The notes below the pieces were generated by a model, which saw only the letters and a program-made list of their open reading frames with translations, did no database searches and was not told the DNA's origin. The translations under genes and the position numbers were made by a program. This document shows positions 8,565 to 16,839 of a stretch of DNA of 41,836 bases, piece after piece; the stretch's first letter is position 1; every line of letters begins with the position of its first letter. Source of the stretch: Butyrivibrio sp. (GTDB lineage Bacteria > Bacillota_A > Clostridia > Lachnospirales > Lachnospiraceae); the NCBI RefSeq assembly GCF_024699075.1, contig NZ_JAILQF010000340.1:1-41836 (forward strand), read 5' to 3'.

Positions 8565-9485
8565 ATGGCTACTAAGAAAAAAGAACAAGAACCCGAAAGA
8601 CCAGCATACACATTGCCGGATGACCCTAAAGAGGCAATGAAACAACTTAAAGCAGACAGGAAACAGCTGCGTACTGATCAAAAGGCGGCTGCCAAGGAAG
8701 CAAGACTTCGTGCAAGAGAGATGGAGGAAGCAGAGGCAGAGCTTACAGGAGATGTACATGGCGGCCTTGGATCTTTTCTTCTGATCCTTCTTATAATACT
8801 TGTCTGGCTCCTTCTTATGGCGATCATGATCAAGTTCAATATATTCGGGCTTGGTGATACGCTGACGCCTGCGCTTAAGGATATTCCATATATCCAAAAC
8901 CTTCTTCCGGGAGCTACGGTAAAAACTGAAAGTGAAAGTGAAGAAGTGACAGAAACTGTATCAGATAATTCTGAATATGTCGCTTCTCTTGAAAGGGAGC
9001 TTTCAGAGCAGCTTGCAAGAAATGCCTCACTTTCAGCAACTATTGATGTTTTAAATGCTGAAGTTGAGAGGCTTGAGCCATTCGAAGCTGAACAGGCTGA
9101 GCTTCAGCAGGAAAAGGAACAGTTCTATAACGATATAATCTACAATGACAATGCTCCTGATGCAAGCGCCTATGCTTCTTATTATGCGATGATAGATCCT
9201 GAAGAAGCAGCTAAGATATATGAAGAGGTCGCTGCCAATGAAGTTTCAGATGAGGAAGTTGAAGTATATGCTGCAACCTTCTCTGCTATGAAACCTAAGG
9301 AAGCTGCTGAGATCTTCAACAACATGTCCAACATAACGCTTGTTGCAAGAATCTTAAAGCAAATGGGTAGTGATGACAGAGGTAAGATAATGGCCAAACT
9401 CGACACGGATGTGGCAGAAAAAGTCACGGAACTCTTAGAGCCTGAAGGACTTCCTGAACTTTCAGATAATAGCGGCACAAGCTAA
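8565..9485 (+). CDS. MotE/YlxF-like flagellar membrane protein with MgtE_N-type domain
   Basis: This 306-residue protein sits between fliJ and fliK, the place of ylxF in B. subtilis. It has a charged cytoplasmic N-terminus, one membrane helix at ~66-88 (GSFLLILLIILVWLLLMAIM), a coiled coil at ~123-190, and a C-terminal helical domain (~205-300) with paired motifs (YAATFSAMKPKEAAEIFNNM; ILKQMGSDDRGKIMAKLD) like the MgtE N-domain. This is the architecture of MotE/FlbB-type proteins that help assemble the stator scaffold. Exact role here is inferred from architecture and position. A strong terminator follows directly. Confidence 0.75.
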   Translation: MATKKKEQEPERPAYTLPDDPKEAMKQLKADRKQLRTDQKAAAKEARLRAREMEEAEAELTGDVHGGLGSFLLILLIILVWLLLMAIMIKFNIFGLGDTLTPALKDIPYIQNLLPGATVKTESESEEVTETVSDNSEYVASLERELSEQLARNASLSATIDVLNAEVERLEPFEAEQAELQQEKEQFYNDIIYNDNAPDASAYASYYAMIDPEEAAKIYEEVAANEVSDEEVEVYAATFSAMKPKEAAEIFNNMSNITLVARILKQMGSDDRGKIMAKLDTDVAEKVTELLEPEGLPELSDNSGTS

Positions 9486-9490
9486 ACATG

Positions 9491-9536
9491 GTTCCCACTG
9501 CGAATGAATTTTGCAGTGGGAGCTTTTTATTTTTTA
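9491..9536 (+). terminator. strong rho-independent terminator inside the fla operon
   Basis: An 11-bp stem (GTTCCCACTGC with GCAGTGGGAGC, one G-U pair) at 9491-9501 and 9513-9523 has an 11-base loop and is followed by a T-rich tail TTTTTATTTTTT. This is the best terminator in the window and it lies between the MotE-like gene and fliK. Confidence 0.88.
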
Positions 9537-9683
9537 TCAGAAAAGGTTATGGGTTTTGCAATATACTCCGATATATGTGATGACAGTTAATATATGCGCA
9601 GGGAAGCGCTTCTATATTTAGTTCTAAATGCAGGATCCCATGACAAGGACGTCACAGATGCAGCAGGAAAGGAGTGCCAGTAC

Positions 9684-11183
9684 ATGCCAGGAAACACTAT
9701 GGGCGATGTCGGAGCACTGGCGCTGATGCCACAGGTGGCGGTTACAGCTACAAGGGTAGTAAGTAAAGTGCAGTCGACAAATGGCGGTGATTTTGGCAGT
9801 GTCATTGAAAACGCAAGGTTATCGAACATAGCAGATTCGAACCAGACATTTAAGACAGAAAGTACACTACAAAATACCGGACAGGACAACTCACAAAGAA
9901 ATGTGAACACTAATGAACGGCCAAAGCTACAGGATAACAAAGGCAGCATAAAAGATTCAGCTAACAACAATCCTAAAGATGAACCTGAAAAGATCGACAG
10001 CAAGTTTAAAACAACAGATACAAGTGGAGATAACAAGGTAAGTGATCTTGAAAGCAAGGTAGATGAGATCAGTGAAGATTTGGAAGAAGCAGGTAATGAG
10101 CTGGTTTCACAGATCGCCGATGAACTTGATGTAACAGATGAAGAAGTATTGGAAATATTAGCATCACTTGGAATGACAGTTACAGATCTTTTTAATCCTG
10201 AAAATCTGACACAAGTGGTAATGGAAGTCACCGGCGTTGATGATGTGGCAGAGATACTGATGGATGAAGATCTTACATCTTCATTACAGGAACTTTTAAA
10301 AAGTGCACGTGATATGATCGAGGACATAGCTTCAGATTACGACACTTCGCCGCATGAAGTAGACAAGATGCTTGAAACCCTGAAGGAACTTGAGCAAAAA
10401 GACAATCCGCTTAAGGAAGAGACAGTATTAAAAGATCCTAAAGCTTTGGATAAGCAGTCCTTGGAAGACAAGATCAAGATCGAGTTTGAACAAAAAAATA
10501 ATCCTTCAAATGAACAGGTGCAGGAAGGCAGGCATGAGGGAAAGAGTGATGGACAAGGACAGGATTTTAAGGGCGAAGGACAAAATCTTTTTTCACAAAA
10601 TGAAGAAATAAAGACTCCTGAAATGAATCCTTATCAGCAGATGGTCAATGACTTAAAGAGTGCATTTAATGAAGCAGTAAATGAAGCGGCAAGACCCCAG
10701 CATACAGCAGCTGATCCTTCTGACGTTATAAACCAGATAACCGAATACATGAAAGTTAACGTCAAAGCGGATACAACATCGATGGAGATACAGCTTCATC
10801 CCGCAAGTCTTGGAACAGTCAAAGTCATGATAGAGCAGGCACAGGACGGCGGCGTAAGCGCTAAATTCACAGCATCTACAGAAGAAGCCAAGACAGTACT
10901 TCAGACACAGCTAATGCAGCTTCAGCAAAAGCTTGATGAGCAGGGAATTAAAGTAAATGCTGTTGAAGTAGCAGTTGATGCACATGCATTTGAACAAAAT
11001 CTTGAAAAAGGTAATCAGGAGAATGCTTCAGAACAGGAAGAAAAACGTCAGAGCAGAATAAGGAGAATAAACCTTGGTGATCCGGACCTATTGCAGGAGG
11101 GTACCTTGGAGCTCGACGAAGAAACAAGACTCGCAGCCGAGATGATGGCAGCAAACGGACAGACTGTTGATTATACAGCTTAA
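9684..11183 (+). CDS. fliK: FliK, hook-length control protein
   Basis: FliK is secreted as a molecular ruler and switches the export gate from hook to filament substrates. From the ATG at 9684 (AAAGGAG nine bases upstream) it has 499 residues; an in-frame ATG at 9594 has no comparable ribosome site. The N-terminal ~340 residues are low-complexity, Asp/Glu/Lys/Ser-rich, as expected for the ruler. The conserved C-terminal hook domain (Flg_hook type) is at ~350-450, containing MEIQLHPASLGTVKVMIE and the QLQQKLDEQGIKV helix. It is followed by flgD, the standard order. Confidence 0.9.
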   Translation: MPGNTMGDVGALALMPQVAVTATRVVSKVQSTNGGDFGSVIENARLSNIADSNQTFKTESTLQNTGQDNSQRNVNTNERPKLQDNKGSIKDSANNNPKDEPEKIDSKFKTTDTSGDNKVSDLESKVDEISEDLEEAGNELVSQIADELDVTDEEVLEILASLGMTVTDLFNPENLTQVVMEVTGVDDVAEILMDEDLTSSLQELLKSARDMIEDIASDYDTSPHEVDKMLETLKELEQKDNPLKEETVLKDPKALDKQSLEDKIKIEFEQKNNPSNEQVQEGRHEGKSDGQGQDFKGEGQNLFSQNEEIKTPEMNPYQQMVNDLKSAFNEAVNEAARPQHTAADPSDVINQITEYMKVNVKADTTSMEIQLHPASLGTVKVMIEQAQDGGVSAKFTASTEEAKTVLQTQLMQLQQKLDEQGIKVNAVEVAVDAHAFEQNLEKGNQENASEQEEKRQSRIRRINLGDPDLLQEGTLELDEETRLAAEMMAANGQTVDYTA

Positions 11184-11235
11184 ATAATATGAACTTATAA
11201 GTTTGCTTATGACGAGTCTGGAATGAGGTGACAAA

Positions 11236-11946
11236 ATGGCAGTAGATGCAATAGTAAAAGATGGTGTAATCGTAAATAACGGAAAAGCTGCTTCTGAAAC
11301 TACCGAAACTACTTCAAATGACAAGCTTGGCGAATACAAAGAGCAGTTCATGCAGCTTCTGTGTGCGCAGATGAAATATCAGGATCCACTGGAGCCCACA
11401 TCTAATACAGAATATATTTCTCAGTACGCTCAGTTCACACAGGTTGAGCAGATGCAGAATATGGCTCAGAATATGGCGCTTAACAGGGCATCTGATATGG
11501 TTGGTAAGACGGTTCAGATAACTGAAGTAGATGAATCAACGGGTGAGACAACCTCAGTCGTTGAAGGCGTAGTAGATTATGTATCATATTCAAATGGTGA
11601 TGCATATGTAAGCGTAAACGGTAGTAAATACAGTCTTGATGACGTAACAGCAGTTGTTGACAGCACATACTACAGTGATACAAAGCTCGTCGATACGGTA
11701 AATGAACTTCTTGAAGAGCTTCCAGGTGTTGATTATGTAACACTTTATTCTGATCAGAGTAATCTTGAAAAGATGCTAAGCGCTTATGAATCTATATCAG
11801 GAGATGTATCATCTTACTTTACAACAACAGAGCTTTCAAAGATTTCACAGTATGCTCTTAAGTATGCAGAACTTGTCGAGAAGGCATCACAGACATCAGA
11901 GGAAAGTACGGATACTACAAGTACTACTGAAGTAGAAGAAACTTAA
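11236..11946 (+). CDS. flgD: FlgD, hook cap / hook assembly scaffold protein
   Basis: FlgD caps the growing hook and guides FlgE polymerisation. The N-terminal signature is plain at about 35-75: FMQLLCAQMKYQDPLEPTSN followed by a QYAQFTQVEQMQNM helix. The 236-residue length fits. The middle has the small beta domain (DMVGKTVQITEVDESTGETT...), and the end is a Ser/Thr/Glu-rich tail. GAGGTGA precedes the ATG. A 28-bp repeat cluster and a perfect hairpin separate it from the next gene. Confidence 0.94.
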   Translation: MAVDAIVKDGVIVNNGKAASETTETTSNDKLGEYKEQFMQLLCAQMKYQDPLEPTSNTEYISQYAQFTQVEQMQNMAQNMALNRASDMVGKTVQITEVDESTGETTSVVEGVVDYVSYSNGDAYVSVNGSKYSLDDVTAVVDSTYYSDTKLVDTVNELLEELPGVDYVTLYSDQSNLEKMLSAYESISGDVSSYFTTTELSKISQYALKYAELVEKASQTSEESTDTTSTTEVEET

Positions 11947-11960
11947 AGAGTAAGACATAA

Positions 11961-12069
11961 AGATCAAAACTTAACAATCAAGCTTTAAAGATCAAAACTT
12001 AACGAACAAGCTTTAAAGATCAAATTTTAAAGAACAAAGATTAAGTTTTAAAGATCAAGGTTTAGAATT
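11961..12069. repeat. 28-bp tandem repeats after flgD
   Basis: Units opening with AGATCAAA begin at 11961, 11989 and 12017, with a partial fourth at 12052. The first two units are 28 bases and nearly identical; the third is stretched to 35 bases. All end in a variant of AAGCTTTAA. Confidence 0.8.
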
Positions 12070-12085
12070 AATGATTTTGGTAACA

Positions 12086-12115
12086 GGAGATTAAAGCATA
12101 AAAACTTTAATCTCC
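12086..12115 (+). other. perfect 11-bp hairpin before the next ribosome site
   Basis: GGAGATTAAAG pairs perfectly with CTTTAATCTCC around an 8-base loop. There is no T run after it, so it is not a standard terminator. It ends 10 bases before the AAAGGAGAAG ribosome site of the gene at 12141, so it could shield mRNA or set translation. Confidence 0.7.
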
Positions 12116-12140
12116 GGATATGAAAGGAGAAGATTAACAA

Positions 12141-12554
12141 ATGAATAGCTTTAATCCATCCTTTCTTTCCATAGATCAAGTTCAGGGTCAGTACCTGAAT
12201 AAAGAAAAGATTACAAAACCGGTATCAGGGGTTAAAGAAGCTCAAGAATCTTTTTCATCTATACTGGACAAAGCTCAGGAACAGGCCCGAAATAGTGAGC
12301 CGCTTAAATTCTCAAAACATGCAGCAGCAAGGCTCAGCGACAGAAATATTGAAATATCAAGTGAACAACTTGAACGCCTGAATCAGGGAAAGATACAGGC
12401 AGGAGAGAAAGGAATCAGCGAATCACTTATACTTGTCGATTCTCTGGCTTTCATCGTAAACGTACCTAACAATACGGTAGTTACAGCAATGAACCAGGAA
12501 GACAGCAGTGATAGCAAAGTATTTACAAATATAGACGGAGCAGTAATAGCATAA
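12141..12554 (+). CDS. conserved flagellar operon protein (TIGR02530-type)
   Basis: The 137-residue protein resembles the family of uncharacterised flagellar-operon proteins found between flgD and flgE in clostridia and bacilli. The conserved core is LKFSKHAAARLSDRNIEIS (~55-73), then LNQGKIQAGEKGISESLIL and VDSLAFIVNVPNNTVVTAM. It has no signal peptide or membrane helix and is probably cytoplasmic. Its position suggests a role in hook assembly or its control, but no activity can be read from the sequence. A strong AAAGGAGAAG site precedes the ATG. Confidence 0.8.
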   Translation: MNSFNPSFLSIDQVQGQYLNKEKITKPVSGVKEAQESFSSILDKAQEQARNSEPLKFSKHAAARLSDRNIEISSEQLERLNQGKIQAGEKGISESLILVDSLAFIVNVPNNTVVTAMNQEDSSDSKVFTNIDGAVIA

Positions 12555-12763
12555 GGCCGGACTTAAGAAAAAAGATTTTTCTACAAAGAGGTCTATAAAA
12601 TCCCGACTGACAGAAGGATTTTAAATATATATTCTGCTCCTGCAGATGCCCGTTATTAAATGTTAAAAGATCAGATCTATAAAGGTACTTTTATATAAGT
12701 GCAGTTACTTATCCGGCGATCTTAGTAAAACATTATGGCATCGTTTAGTAGGAGGTTTTATCT

Positions 12764-15679
12764 ATGTTAAGATCAATGTACTCAGGTGTTGCAGGCTTAA
12801 AGACTCATCAGACCAAAATGGACGTTATTGGTAACAATATCGCTAATGTTAACACCACATCTTTTAAATCTCAGAACATCAGCTTCTCAGATCTTATGTA
12901 TCAGACAACTCAGAATGCATCCGGCGCTACCGAGACAACCGGTGGTGTTAATGCCCGTCAGATAGGTCTTGGTGCCCAGTCTGCAGCTATAGCAACAGCT
13001 ATTGAAACTCAGGGCGCAACACAGACGACCAATAACCCATACGATCTTATGATATCCGGAAATGCTTTCTTTATCGTAAATGATGGAACTCAGAATGTAT
13101 ATACACGTGATGGTTCATTCTATGTTGATGGACAAGGTAATCTTGCAACTCAGTCAGACGGTTACTATGTCATGGGATGGATGGCAGTTACAGATGAAGA
13201 TACCGGCGTAACTTCAATAAATACAAATGGCGGCCTTTCAAGTCTTCAGATCATGAGCGATGAGACCAATACATTCCCTCCTGAAGGAACATCACAGGCT
13301 GTTATAAGCGGTAATATTGACGCCAAGGATTCTAATATTACTTCATCAGCAGGTAAGACAATCGCCCTTGAATTCTATGATAATCTTGGTTATCTCTATA
13401 CTGCAGAATTCACTATTAAGGACGTTGATGATGAGCTTAATACCTATACCATGACTCTTACTGACATCATGGATTCTGACGGAAATTCAGTAGGAGCTGA
13501 GCAGCTTGCAATGGTTCATCTTGGAAATGATACTCAGGCAGGTGTTACAACTCAGGTTCCTGGCGTTCTTGCTGCAGGATATTATGTATCAAGTTATTCA
13601 GCATCAAAGGGAACAGCAGATTTTTCATATTCTGACAGTGACACAACGACTACGGATACAGTTCTTTACTCAGGAGTACCTACAAGCGGATCATTATCTG
13701 ACCTTGATGATGCTGGTGTATTATATGATCTTTATAAGATAACCATTGATGATGAAACATTCTTTGATGAAGATACTTATACAATGGATGAACTTGGAAA
13801 TCTTACTATTTCTCATATAAGCACAACATCTACAACTACTACAAAAAGCGTAGTAGATGATACAACTACAACATCATATGCTGTAACAGTAAATGGCACT
13901 ACAGCAACAGTTTCATATACAACTACAACAGGAACACTTACCTCAGATAGTGATGGCGGTAAATATACAGCTATAGCTTCAGCGCTTAAAACTGCCTATA
14001 GCATTCCTACTGGGCTTTCATCATCAACTACATATCATACAACTGATGGAAGTACAGTTATTCTTACAGTTCCATCTTCAACAACTGCATCAACAAAAAG
14101 TGACTATACAGTTAGTGTAACAAGTGGAACTGCTACAATAACATATGGAACAGCTACTACAGCTACAGCTTCTGTAAGTGGTAATTATTCTAAGCTTTCA
14201 GAAACAGAAACAGTACTTGGTTATTATGGTCTTACGGCTGATACAAGCTCATCTGATACATATGTTATTTCATCAAATGGAATTACTGTAACAAGTACAG
14301 TTACAGGAACGCTTCAAAGTGGCTATACTTATGATAGTTCTGAAGAAACTATAACTGATGGTACAAATACTTACGAGGACGTTGAAGCTTCAGGTACAAT
14401 GACTGATGATATTGCTGCGGCATTTGGTATATCATCAGATGATTATGATGAAGATGATACATATACGATAACAGAAAGTGATGATGGTACAGTAACGATA
14501 AGTATTGCGCATACTGTAACAACTAAATTACAGGATTCCACTAATGTTTCTGCTAATGTAGGTTCATCAACAGTTACATATACAGATAGTACAAATGTAA
14601 AAACATATACAATTGATTCAACAGGTGATCTTGAAGATCTGGAAAGTGATACAAATGCATCAGCAATTTTGGCAGCTTTTGGACTTACCAGTGTTGACGA
14701 TTATGAGTCTGATTCTGATTATAGTGAATCAACATATGTAATATCATCAAGTGGCCTTTCGATTACTACATATAAAGATACTACTTATACACTTGATACT
14801 GATTCGGGTTATTCGGCTTCTACATCAGGTACTACAGTTACTGTATCTCTTACTTCTTCAGAAACACTTGATACTGAAGGCCAGATGACAGAGCTTTCAT
14901 CTACAGTTAAGAACGCATTTGGAATATCAAGTTCTGACTATGACACAAGTGAACCTTATGATACCTATACTATAGAAGTTGATAGTAGTGGTAATGCAAC
15001 ACTTACGATCACAGATAATTCATATGAAACTGTAGCAACAGAATACAACCGCAACGAGATGACTCTTAATTATGATCATGCTACAGGCGCATATACAGGA
15101 GCAACCTTCAAGCAGGCTGATACCACTGAGAATGGTATTACTTATACTGACATAACTACTGACAAGATAATCCTTAACTTTAACCCTGATATGGATGATT
15201 CAGTTAACCCATGGACAGATGTATATCTTGATCTGTCTACAACTACTAACTATAACTCATCAGGAACATCTACACTTCAGGCATCAAAGGGAGATCTTGC
15301 AGGTAACAATACTGGACGTATGATGGGTAAGATGACAGGTATATCCATTTCCAAGGATGGTAAGATATCAGCTTCCTATTCAAATGGTCAGACACTTCTT
15401 CTTGCACAGATAGCATCTGCAACCTTTGCTAATGCATCAGGTCTTGAGAAGGCTGGTAATAACCTCTATACAGCAACACTTAACTCAGGAGATCCTGTAG
15501 TTGCTGATATTACAGTTGGCGGTGGATCCATTTCAACCGGTGTTCTTGAAATGAGTAATGTAGACCTTTCCAATGAGTTCACCAACATGATCACAGCACA
15601 GCGTGGTTTCCAGGCTAACTCACGTATCATCACAGTTTCAGATACACTTCTTGAAGAGCTTACAAATCTGAAGAGATGA
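12764..15679 (+). CDS. flgE: FlgE, flagellar hook protein with large repeat insertion
   Basis: FlgE polymerises into the flexible hook. The N-terminus (MLRSMYSGVAGLKTHQTKMD, then NNIANVNTTSFK) and C-terminus (NVDLSNEFTNMITAQRGFQA...) are standard hook ends. At 971 residues it is about double the common 400-500. The excess is a Thr/Ser/Asp-rich insertion holding six degenerate repeats at about 277-352, 372-436, 448-513, 521-581, 596-670 and 675-749. Each contains beta-like strands, a hydrophobic helix-like element (AFGISS/AFGLTS in later copies) and a closing TYxI...GxxTITI strand. The frame is intact throughout. AGGAGG precedes the ATG. Confidence 0.93.
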   Translation: MLRSMYSGVAGLKTHQTKMDVIGNNIANVNTTSFKSQNISFSDLMYQTTQNASGATETTGGVNARQIGLGAQSAAIATAIETQGATQTTNNPYDLMISGNAFFIVNDGTQNVYTRDGSFYVDGQGNLATQSDGYYVMGWMAVTDEDTGVTSINTNGGLSSLQIMSDETNTFPPEGTSQAVISGNIDAKDSNITSSAGKTIALEFYDNLGYLYTAEFTIKDVDDELNTYTMTLTDIMDSDGNSVGAEQLAMVHLGNDTQAGVTTQVPGVLAAGYYVSSYSASKGTADFSYSDSDTTTTDTVLYSGVPTSGSLSDLDDAGVLYDLYKITIDDETFFDEDTYTMDELGNLTISHISTTSTTTTKSVVDDTTTTSYAVTVNGTTATVSYTTTTGTLTSDSDGGKYTAIASALKTAYSIPTGLSSSTTYHTTDGSTVILTVPSSTTASTKSDYTVSVTSGTATITYGTATTATASVSGNYSKLSETETVLGYYGLTADTSSSDTYVISSNGITVTSTVTGTLQSGYTYDSSEETITDGTNTYEDVEASGTMTDDIAAAFGISSDDYDEDDTYTITESDDGTVTISIAHTVTTKLQDSTNVSANVGSSTVTYTDSTNVKTYTIDSTGDLEDLESDTNASAILAAFGLTSVDDYESDSDYSESTYVISSSGLSITTYKDTTYTLDTDSGYSASTSGTTVTVSLTSSETLDTEGQMTELSSTVKNAFGISSSDYDTSEPYDTYTIEVDSSGNATLTITDNSYETVATEYNRNEMTLNYDHATGAYTGATFKQADTTENGITYTDITTDKIILNFNPDMDDSVNPWTDVYLDLSTTTNYNSSGTSTLQASKGDLAGNNTGRMMGKMTGISISKDGKISASYSNGQTLLLAQIASATFANASGLEKAGNNLYTATLNSGDPVVADITVGGGSISTGVLEMSNVDLSNEFTNMITAQRGFQANSRIITVSDTLLEELTNLKR

Positions 15680-16042
15680 TAAAGGCTTATAGCTATTAAC
15701 CATTAGTAACTGTATCAAATACATATGGTTATATAAAAATATTCAAATAGTAATAAAACGAATGGCATAGGGAGAAAGAGTGTCTAAGGCATTTTTTCTC
15801 CCAAGCCTGTATCAGGAATTTTAGGATCAGCATCTGTGGTTGACATAACTGGTTTTATCTAACAATTTTTACCAAAAATTGCAAAAAAATTTGTATCTTT
15901 AGTATAAAATTGACAGACAAGTACAATATTTCGTGATATAATATTTTTTATAAAATACAAAAATCACAAAATGTTTGCACGAACCAATGTCTATCTATTG
16001 TTGTCTTCTCATTCTTAATGTCGTGAACAAAGGAGATTTAAC
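15680..16042. other. flgE-motA spacer
   Basis: No gene is seen in these 363 bases; in particular there is no ORF for FlbD, which often sits here. It holds a hairpin (15770-15777 GGGAGAAA with 15795-15802 TTTCTCCC plus an inner AGTG/CATT pair) and two candidate sigma-A promoters further down: TTGCAA-N18-TATAAA at 15879-15908 and the extended -10 promoter listed next. Confidence 0.6.
15914..15942 (+). promoter_or_regulatory. candidate extended -10 promoter for motA-motB-fliL
   Basis: TGATATAAT (TG at 15934, perfect TATAAT at 15937-15942) is an extended -10 element. CAGACA lies 17 bases upstream and matches 4 of 6 of the -35 consensus. It is 100 bases before the motA start in the largest spacer within the flagellar cluster. 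Confidence 0.5.
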
Positions 16043-16837
16043 GTGGATATAGCTACATTAGCAGCGCTTGGTGGCGGCGTACTTATTATTCTAATAGGAA
16101 TTGCTACAGCCGGTGGTCTTCAGACAATTCCAAGTTACATTGACATACCGTCGGTTGTTATCACAATCGGTGGTTCTCTGCTTGCAACATTTGGTACCAA
16201 TACGATTCCCGGTGCTATAACAGCTCTTAAAACAGTTGGAATTGTTATAAAAATGCCAAGTTTTGATATGTCAGGACTTGTCAAACAGATTGTTGATCTG
16301 TCTAATACCGCAAGAAAAGAAGGACTTCTGGCTCTTGAAGAAGCAGCTAATGGTATTGAAGATCCTCTTCTTAAAAAGGGACTTTTGCTTACTGCAGATG
16401 GTACTGAGCCGGAGCTTGTAAGAGCGATCCTTGAAGCGGAAATTGACTCAATAGATGCAAGACATAAAGTTAATATCAAGTTCTTCGAGGACTGGGCCAG
16501 CCAGGGTCCTTCCTGGGGTATGATCGGTACTCTTATAGGACTTGTTAACATGCTTAATAACATGTCAGATGCATCTTCACTTGGACCTAATATGGCGGTT
16601 GCCCTTATCACAACATTCTACGGATCGGCGATCGCTAACTGGATTTGTTTCCCTGTTGCAGAAAAACTCAAATTCGATAATGATCAGGAGCTTACATATA
16701 AAGGCGTAATGATAGAGGGTATCCTGTCCATACAGGCAGGTGAAAACCCCAGAGTAACCGAAGAAAAGCTTAAGGCATTTATGAATCCTGCTGAAAGAGA
16801 AGCTTACGACGCAGCTAACGGTGGCGGAGGTGAGTAG
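16043..16837 (+). CDS. motA: MotA, flagellar stator proton channel subunit
   Basis: MotA surrounds MotB and converts ion flow into torque on FliG. The 264-residue protein starts at GTG behind AGGAG seven bases upstream. It has four membrane helices (about 5-22, 33-50, and two in 155-208) with a large cytoplasmic loop. The loop carries RKEGLLALEE at 91-100, holding the charged residues that contact FliG. The conserved WGMIGTLIGLVNML and LGPNMAVALITTFYG segments, with the channel proline, are visible. motB follows after 2 bases. Confidence 0.95.
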   Translation: MDIATLAALGGGVLIILIGIATAGGLQTIPSYIDIPSVVITIGGSLLATFGTNTIPGAITALKTVGIVIKMPSFDMSGLVKQIVDLSNTARKEGLLALEEAANGIEDPLLKKGLLLTADGTEPELVRAILEAEIDSIDARHKVNIKFFEDWASQGPSWGMIGTLIGLVNMLNNMSDASSLGPNMAVALITTFYGSAIANWICFPVAEKLKFDNDQELTYKGVMIEGILSIQAGENPRVTEEKLKAFMNPAEREAYDAANGGGGE

Positions 16838-16839
16838 TA

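Noticed and set aside
9594..9683. Upstream ATG adding 30 codons to fliK
   Set aside because: It lacks a ribosome site; AAAGGAG is well placed before 9684. The longer form is not fully excluded.
9587..10327. 246-codon antisense ORF opposite fliK
   Set aside because: It mirrors the Asp/Glu/Ser-rich fliK frame, is Ser-rich without domain features and has no ribosome site.
13506..13742. 78-codon second-frame ORF within flgE
   Set aside because: Overlaps the flgE repeat region, no ribosome site, no motif; low-complexity DNA yields such frames.
16135..16611. 158-codon antisense ORF opposite motA
   Set aside because: motA is clearly real here; the antisense frame is a composition shadow with no motif.
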